Below are positions 53,018 through 58,075 of a stretch of 58,075 nucleotides of DNA, piece after piece. Each line of letters opens with the position of its first letter. The stretch's first letter is position 1. The notes beneath the pieces are model-generated. The model was not told the origin of the DNA. It did no database searches and was given only the letters and a program-made list of their open reading frames with translations. Position numbers and translations under genes: made by a program. The DNA is from Bacteroidales bacterium (GTDB lineage Bacteria > Bacteroidota > Bacteroidia > Bacteroidales > JAADJA01): assembly GCA_016933115.1 (NCBI GenBank), contig JAFGBL010000210.1, positions 1 to 58,075 on the forward strand, read 5' to 3'.

Positions 53018-53530
53018 ATGCTGATTTACTTAGTCGGATATATGGGTTCGGGTAAAACGACGGTCGGAAAGAAATTATCGGCCCTGCTGAATTATGGCTT
53101 CGTGGACCTGGATGAGCTGATCGAACGGGAATACAGGATCACCATACCGCGCATATTTGAAAAATACGATGAGAAAACATTCAGGGTGATTGAACAAAAA
53201 TCGCTGCAACACACTTTTTCTTATACAGATACATTGGTCTCCACAGGAGGCGGAGCACCCTGCTTTTTCGACAATATGGAGCAGATCAACCGGCACGGAA
53301 TTTCGATTTATCTGCAGCTTTCAACCAAATCCATTTACCACCGGCTGATTGGCTCTAAAAAGAAAAGGCCGCTTCTGAAGGAAAAATCACCGGAAGAGAT
53401 CATGCAGTTCATCGAAAAAACCCTGACTTTCAGGGAACCGTTTTACCTGAAGGCAAACCTTACGGTGAAAGGGGAAGATTTAAAACCCAGCGAACTTTAC
53501 GAAATTCTGAAGCCGGAATTGAATACCTGA
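53018..53530 (+). CDS. aroK: Shikimate kinase
   Basis: 170 residues. P-loop GYMGSGKTTVGKKL, the shikimate-binding DLDELIEREY with its two acidic residues, the glycine-rich VSTGGGAPCF and the lid arginine region SKKKRPLLKEKSP. It phosphorylates shikimate at the 3-hydroxyl using ATP, the fifth step of the chorismate pathway, in the cytoplasm. Length is standard. It starts five bases after the MORN-like gene, so it is expressed from the rlmB operon; no other aromatic gene is near. Confidence 0.94.
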   Translation: MLIYLVGYMGSGKTTVGKKLSALLNYGFVDLDELIEREYRITIPRIFEKYDEKTFRVIEQKSLQHTFSYTDTLVSTGGGAPCFFDNMEQINRHGISIYLQLSTKSIYHRLIGSKKKRPLLKEKSPEEIMQFIEKTLTFREPFYLKANLTVKGEDLKPSELYEILKPELNT

Positions 53531-53550
53531 CGTTTTAAACTTAATAAAAA

Positions 53551-54162
53551 ATGCTTGTACAGAAACTCAATTTAAAACCGGGTGCAAAGGCCCTGGTACT
53601 AAATTCGCCTGAAGGATTTTCAGATCAAATCAAAACGACGGCTGAAAATGTGACCATAGACTTTAAACCTAAAAATCGTAATTACGATTTTGTTATGGTG
53701 TTCTTGCGAAGTCAAAAGGACCTGGAGGGTTATATAACTCAACCGGGCAGTAAATTTCCACCCGAAACAGTTCTATGGTTTTGCTACCCGAAAAAATCAG
53801 GAAGCCTTCCAACCGACCTGAACAGGGATAAGGGCTGGGAACCTTTGAAAAAAATGAATTTCCGGCCCGTTTCGCAAATTTCTATTGACGAAACCTGGTC
53901 GGCATTGAGGTTTAAACCGCCGGACAAAACCAGGCTAACCGTTAACCCGGATATTCCGGAAATCGATTTTGATAACCGGAAAGTCTACCCTCCTTCCGAG
54001 CTGCTCGATGCGCTCAGAAAGGCAGGGATACTGGATAAATTCGAAAAGATGTCGTTTACCCACAAAAAGGAATATGTTCAGGAAATCGTTGAGGCCAAAA
54101 AGCCCGAAACACGGGAAACGCGCATCCGAAAGACAATTGAAATGATACAATCCAAAAAATAA
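53551..54162 (+). CDS. YdeI/OmdA-like protein (two-domain)
   Basis: 203 residues. The N-terminal 125 residues ([45 protein letters not shown]) resemble DUF3052-type proteins of unknown role. The C-terminal 65 residues ([49 protein letters not shown]) are the bacteriocin-protection/YdeI-like domain. Both parts are soluble and without catalytic marks. It follows aroK by 20 bases and precedes the YjbQ-like gene by five, so it belongs to the same operon. Its function is unknown; the bacteriocin label derives from a distant relative. Confidence 0.75.
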   Translation: MLVQKLNLKPGAKALVLNSPEGFSDQIKTTAENVTIDFKPKNRNYDFVMVFLRSQKDLEGYITQPGSKFPPETVLWFCYPKKSGSLPTDLNRDKGWEPLKKMNFRPVSQISIDETWSALRFKPPDKTRLTVNPDIPEIDFDNRKVYPPSELLDALRKAGILDKFEKMSFTHKKEYVQEIVEAKKPETRETRIRKTIEMIQSKK

Positions 54163-54167
54163 CCGTT

Positions 54168-54584
<417 letters not shown>

Positions 54585-54798
54585 TAACCTAATTGGCATT
54601 GTAAATGCCGGACAAGATGCGCCCTCGTTGCACTGCGCTAAACGAGGAGGAGGTGGGGGCTACATCGCCGGGACTCATGCTATTAAATTACTGCAAAATA
54701 TCAATTTCAGCAAATCCTTTTATTCCTGCAAAGTTTTAAATGGCACGAGTCACCACGCACAAGGCTAGGCTTCAGACTCGCGCCAGTTCTTGCTTCCT
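54585..54798. other. Intergenic part with a small inverted repeat
   Basis: CCTCGTT at 54623-54629 pairs with AACGAGG at 54641-54647 around an 11-base loop, but no T run follows, so it is not a classic terminator of the operon. The remainder of this stretch has higher GC than its surroundings and no open frame that I can support. The MITE-like element follows directly. Confidence 0.45.
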
Positions 54799-54899
54799 CG
54801 TCATTGCGAGCGGAGCGAAGCAATCTCAAATTAATGAAATATCCTGGAAGTAAATTATGAGATTGCTTCTCCCGCTGAAAAAGCGGGATCGCAATGACG
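54799..54899. repeat. MITE-like inverted-repeat element, copy 1
   Basis: Left arm CGTCATTGCGAG followed by CGGAGCGAAGCAATCTCA (54799-54828); right arm TGAGATTGCTTC (54858-54869), then the small hairpin CCCGCTGAAAAAGCGGG, then GATCGCAATGACG (54887-54899). The arms are reverse complements, interrupted in the right arm by the hairpin. Non-coding; relatives at 56461-56545 and 57881-57972. Confidence 0.75.
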
Positions 54900-54926
54900 T
54901 TTATTAATAGAGAAATTTCTTGAGGA

Positions 54927-56336
54927 TCATCTCCTCCTCAAGAGTATGATATTCTCCACATGGTGGGTGTGGGGGAACATATCGACGGGTTGAACGATCT
55001 CAACCTGGTAGTTTTCATCGAGAATGGCCACGTCGCGGGCCTGGGTGGCCGGATTGCAACTGATGTATACGATCTTCTCCGGGTTGATCTTTAAAATCTG
55101 TCTTACCACTTTTTCATGCATGCCGGCCCGGGGCGGGTCGGTGATCACAACGTCTGCCCTTCCGTTTCGTGCGATGAATGCATCGTCCATGATCTTTGCA
55201 ATGTCGCCGGAATAAAAAACCGTATTGGTGATATCGTTGATCTCCGAATTGACCTTCGCATCGTCCACTGCCGTTTTGATATATTCGATGCCCACCACTT
55301 TTGAAGACGACCGGGCTACAAAATTAGCAATGGTGCCGGTGCCGGTATAGAGGTCGTAAACGATTTCGCCACCCTGCAATCCGGCAAACTCCAGGGCTTT
55401 TTCGTACATCACCAGTGCCTGCTCCGAGTTGGTCTGGAAAAACGACATCGGCCCGATGCGGAATTGCAACCCGTTCATCACCTCGGTGATATAAGGCTTT
55501 CCGGCATACAGGTAAACCGGCAGGTCGTTGATGCAATCGTTCACTTTTTGGTTGATCACATAGTTTAGCGAGTTGATCTGCGGGAAATTAGTCCTGATGA
55601 ACTCCATGATCCCTTCGATAGGATCTTCGTCCCGGTAATTGAAAACCATGATGGCCATCCACTCCCCTGCAGTTGTATTCCTCACCACCAGGTTACGCAG
55701 GAAACCACTGCTATTCCGAACATCATAAAAATCGAGATTGTGTTCTTCCGCGTATTTCTTCACCGCCAACCTGAGGGAATTGGAAGGTTCGGGTTGCAGG
55801 TAACAATTGTCAAGGTCGAGTACGCGGTCGAACATGGAAGACATGTGAAATCCCAGGCCATTCATATTACGGTCTTCAAAGCTGATATCCCTTGAATATT
55901 CGGTCAGCCACCTGCGGTTCGAAAAGGTAAAATGGAGCTTGTTGCGGTAGAAAAATATTTTCGGTGAAGGTAAGATCGACCTGATCTCCGGCAATTTAAC
56001 TTTAGCGATCCGTTGCAAATTGTCTTCCACCTGTTTTTGTTTGTAATGTAACTGCGACTCATATTGCATGTTCTGCCAGCGGCAACCGCCACAAGTACCG
56101 AAGTGTTCGCACCGGGGTTCGGTACGTTGAGAAGAGTATGTATGGAAGTGAACAGGTTTACCGACAAAATAGGATTTTTTCTTTTTCAGTATCTTAACAT
56201 CGACTACATCGCCGGGCACGACAAAAGGGACGAACACAACCTTCTCTTCAATCTTTCCAATACTTTTTCCTTCCGAACCGGCATCCAGTATTTCCACTTT
56301 TTCAGCAACCGGGTATTCCTGCTTTTTCCGAGCCAT
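54927..56336 (-). CDS. rlmD: 23S rRNA (uracil-C5)-methyltransferase, RlmD-like
   Basis: 469 residues from the ATG with AAAGGA six bases ahead; a GTG seven codons earlier lies before that site. TRAM domain about 10-65 (VAEKVEILDAGSEGKSIGK), iron-sulfur cysteines in RCEHFGTCGGCRWQ with a fourth further along, then a SAM methyltransferase domain (VYDLYTGTGTIANFVA, VVITDPPRAGM) and the catalytic cysteine in VYISCNPATQARD, with the final glutamate in MFPHTHHVENIILL. Family members methylate U1939 or U747/U54 with a covalent cysteine intermediate. Which uridine is used here cannot be told from sequence alone. The gene is single and convergent with the rlmB operon. Confidence 0.92.
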   Translation of the reverse strand: MARKKQEYPVAEKVEILDAGSEGKSIGKIEEKVVFVPFVVPGDVVDVKILKKKKSYFVGKPVHFHTYSSQRTEPRCEHFGTCGGCRWQNMQYESQLHYKQKQVEDNLQRIAKVKLPEIRSILPSPKIFFYRNKLHFTFSNRRWLTEYSRDISFEDRNMNGLGFHMSSMFDRVLDLDNCYLQPEPSNSLRLAVKKYAEEHNLDFYDVRNSSGFLRNLVVRNTTAGEWMAIMVFNYRDEDPIEGIMEFIRTNFPQINSLNYVINQKVNDCINDLPVYLYAGKPYITEVMNGLQFRIGPMSFFQTNSEQALVMYEKALEFAGLQGGEIVYDLYTGTGTIANFVARSSSKVVGIEYIKTAVDDAKVNSEINDITNTVFYSGDIAKIMDDAFIARNGRADVVITDPPRAGMHEKVVRQILKINPEKIVYISCNPATQARDVAILDENYQVEIVQPVDMFPHTHHVENIILLRRR

Positions 56337-56460
56337 AATATTTCCTTTTTCCGTCACAAAATTACAATAACTGATTTATTTGCTTTACGAGTAAGAACAT
56401 CTTTTTGGATTGATTTATTTGATTACAGATTTCAGAAGTTATTTTAAATTTTTTGCAAAG

Positions 56461-56545
56461 TTGAATCCCGCTGGAACAGGGTGAAGAAACTGAGCATTTG
56501 AACAATTATCTTCATGAGATTCTTCGCTCCGCTCAGAAGGACAAA
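56461..56545. repeat. MITE-like inverted-repeat element, copy 2
   Basis: One arm reads TTGAATCCCGCTGGAACAGG then GTGAAGAAACTGAG, the other CATGAGATTCTTCGCTCCGC then TCAGAAGGAC. The second arm is the reverse complement of the GTCATTCTGAGCGGAGCGAA-type arm of the other copies. It lies in the 291-base spacer between rlmD and the DUF2752 operon; the remainder of that spacer is AT-rich without recognisable sites. Confidence 0.6.
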
Positions 56546-56627
56546 AAGGACAGGGAATTCATTCCATTAAATATAATGATTTGATTTCAATTTATTTCCG
56601 AAAACATATTAATTTTATAAGTCTGTT

Positions 56628-56927
56628 ATGGAAAAGATCATCACCTGGCTCGAAAACCATCAAATGCCCTGCTTTTATAAACAAAGCCTGGGAATTGATT
56701 GCCCGGGCTGCGGCATGCAATCGGCATTTTTGCTATTGCTTAGAGGCCGGGTTCTTGAAAGCATCCAAACCTATCCGGCACTTTTGCCTATCATGTTTAT
56801 GCTGACTTATCTCACCATGCATCTGGTTTTTGATTTTAAGAAAGGAGCTTTCGTTTTAAAAATTTCGTTTATATTTACGGTAATTATTATAGTCATCAGT
56901 TATATTTTCAAAATCGTCAATTTTTAA
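56628..56927 (+). CDS. DUF2752 membrane protein
   Basis: 99 residues. The family signature LGIDCPGCGMQSAFLLLLRG (CPGCG near residue 25) is complete, followed by two membrane helices (ALLPIMFMLTYLTMHLVF and ISFIFTVIIIVISYIFKI). The two cysteines could bind metal or form a redox pair; function is unknown for the family. The next gene starts 11 bases later, and a third membrane-protein gene follows, forming one small operon. Start is the first ATG before the signature. Confidence 0.88.
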   Translation: MEKIITWLENHQMPCFYKQSLGIDCPGCGMQSAFLLLLRGRVLESIQTYPALLPIMFMLTYLTMHLVFDFKKGAFVLKISFIFTVIIIVISYIFKIVNF

Positions 56928-56938
56928 ATCAGTTTACC

Positions 56939-57304
56939 ATGGAAAATACAACTTCAGAAAGCAGTCAACCCACAACCCAGGTGCAGATACCTTTGCCCAA
57001 TTCATCAACCGTACTCATTCTGGGAATCATATCGATCGTACTGTGCTGGTGTCATGGCATTTTCGGGCTGATCATCGCCATCATCGCACTGGTGCTGGCC
57101 AACCGGGACATGTCGCTATACGCCCAAAACCCGGAAAGATACACACCTTCATCCTACAGCAACCTGAAAACAGGCAGGACCATTGCGATCATTGGTCTGG
57201 TGCTGGCTGCCGTATTTATGTTTATGCTGGTGATCGGGCTGTTGTTCCTCGGGCTGAACTTTGCCATGTTCCCCTGGGAAATGTTTAACGGAAATAATTA
57301 CTAA
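56939..57304 (+). CDS. CCC-motif membrane protein (DUF4190-like)
   Basis: 121 residues. Polar Gln/Thr-rich start, then a first helix with LILGIISIVLCWCHGIFGLI, where the cysteine cluster of CCC-motif proteins is reduced to CWC, an LANRDMSLYAQNPERYTPSS loop, and a second hydrophobic stretch TIAIIGLVLAAVFMFMLVIG. Such two-helix proteins accompany DUF2752 genes in Bacteroidota. No function is established. It lies 11 bases after the DUF2752 gene and 18 bases before the RDD gene. Confidence 0.8.
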   Translation: MENTTSESSQPTTQVQIPLPNSSTVLILGIISIVLCWCHGIFGLIIAIIALVLANRDMSLYAQNPERYTPSSYSNLKTGRTIAIIGLVLAAVFMFMLVIGLLFLGLNFAMFPWEMFNGNNY

Positions 57305-57322
57305 TCATCAAATATAAAACTT

Positions 57323-57835
57323 ATGGAAAATAATATTACCAATCAGGAACCGGAAAAAAAAGTGGTTTATGCAGGATTCTGGTGGAGATTCCTTGCCTAT
57401 CTCATTGATGAGATACTCATTTCGATGGTGGAATGGATCATAGTTTTGCCGATATTGGGTGTGATGGGAATTACTATTTTTTCGATGCAGGAAGCAGGTA
57501 TCAGTGAAGAGGAAATGTGGTTGTGGATGGGCCCGATGATGGGGGCTATGTTCTCGGTGATAGTTCTTTCGATTGCACTCAACTGGCTCTATTTCGCCAT
57601 CATGGAATCATCGAAAGTGCAAGGAACCGTAGGCAAAATGATCCTCAAAATAAAAGTGACCGATTACGAAGGCCAGCGTATTTCCTTCGGGCGGGCTACG
57701 GGTAGATTTTTCGGAAAAATCATATCAGGTATGATCCTGATGATCGGTTACATTATGGCCGGTTTTACCGAAAAAAAACAGGCGCTGCATGATATGATGG
57801 CAGGTTGCCTGGTGATCAGGGAGGAGCCCTCTTAA
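57323..57835 (+). CDS. RDD-family membrane protein
   Basis: 170 residues. The family opens with AGFWWRFLAYLIDEILISMV, where the conserved Arg and Asp of RDD are Arg26 and Asp32, and continues with GTVGKMILKIKVTDYEGQRI and FGRATGRFFGKIISGMILMI, then MAGFTEKKQALHDMMAGCLV. Three or four membrane helices. Members have been linked to sodium/proton exchange, but most are uncharacterised. Third gene of the DUF2752/CCC/RDD operon; a MITE-like element begins 46 bases after the stop codon. Confidence 0.88.
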   Translation: MENNITNQEPEKKVVYAGFWWRFLAYLIDEILISMVEWIIVLPILGVMGITIFSMQEAGISEEEMWLWMGPMMGAMFSVIVLSIALNWLYFAIMESSKVQGTVGKMILKIKVTDYEGQRISFGRATGRFFGKIISGMILMIGYIMAGFTEKKQALHDMMAGCLVIREEPS

Positions 57836-57880
57836 GCAGGTATAAGGAATAATCTTTAAATAAATTACTAAAAATGGGAT

Positions 57881-57972
57881 TGTCATTCTGAGCGAAAGCG
57901 AAGAATCTATTAATGAACGTAAAATTTATTGCAAAGATGCTTCATCCTGCATCAGCGGGATTCAGTATGACA
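57881..57972. repeat. MITE-like inverted-repeat element, copy 3
   Basis: Left arm TGTCATTCTGAGCGAAAGCG then AAGAATCT (57881-57908); right arm AGATGCTTC with ATCCTGCATCAGCGGGATTC then AGTATGACA (57935-57972). The outermost TGTCAT and ATGACA pair, and TGAGC/GATTCA regions are partly complementary. The right arm has the same GCGGGAT-type insertion as copy 1. The rest of 57836-58075 is AT-rich and shows no gene. Confidence 0.7.
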
Positions 57973-58075
57973 AAGAATTCTTTTTTAGATTGCCTTTCGT
58001 TCAATCCATAACAAGTTAAAAAAAATCAAATTTAACATCCATTCTTTTGATAATAATTGTATAATGAAAATTCTA

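Overview
The window looks like a chromosomal segment of an anaerobic or facultatively anaerobic member of the Bacteroidota, most likely near the Bacteroidales. The signs are: promoters of the Bacteroidota type (TAnnTTTG, sometimes with TTG about 17-18 bases upstream) instead of sigma-70 boxes; four secreted proteins ending in a type IX secretion (T9SS) type A C-terminal domain; a PorE-like TPR/PD40/OmpA protein; tandem rhomboids after mutL; BatA-like and CCC-motif membrane proteins; and an oxygen-sensitive glycyl radical enzyme. Coding density is high. I see no rRNA, tRNA, CRISPR array, transposase or phage gene.
Layout. 1-5.7 kb: a beta-barrel protein, a secreted relative of Porphyromonas peptidylarginine deiminase (PPAD), and two tandem paralogous secreted proteins with different C-termini. 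5.8-11 kb: a helix-hairpin-helix protein, a TPR membrane protein and a large OmpA protein ending in a degenerate retropepsin-like domain. 11-21.3 kb: an MBOAT/SGNH O-acylation pair, purM, mutL, two rhomboids, an EEP-family protein, a coiled-coil membrane protein and a DCC thiol oxidoreductase. 21.5-29.8 kb: aminopeptidase P, a Memo-family protein, a GH47-like lipoprotein, murB, two glycosyltransferases and ftsE.
29.9-40.7 kb is the most accessory-looking part. It holds a secreted TIM-barrel glycosidase-like protein fused to a formylglycine-generating-enzyme-like domain without the catalytic cysteines, a radical-SAM activase, a glycyl radical enzyme that I identify as trans-4-hydroxy-L-proline dehydratase (HypD) from its active-site residues, a ThuA-like plus (alpha/alpha)6-barrel protein, and an EamA exporter. 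Together they could release sugars and hydroxyproline from hydroxyproline-rich glycoproteins and ferment them, but that link is inference.
40.7-47.6 kb carries two more T9SS cargo proteins (Asp-box and FG-GAP repeats), a GT87-like membrane glycosyltransferase and a BatA-like protein. 47.7-49.1 kb is gdhA with a clear intrinsic terminator. 49.3-54.6 kb is one tight operon (rlmB, GT-C-like membrane protein, MORN-like lipoprotein, aroK, YdeI-like, YjbQ-like). 54.9-57.8 kb holds rlmD and a DUF2752/CCC/RDD membrane-protein operon. Three MITE-like inverted-repeat elements, plus a partial fourth, sit between genes, mostly at the right end. Several genes have start codons that lie inside a promoter if the longest reading frame is used; I have moved those starts downstream.
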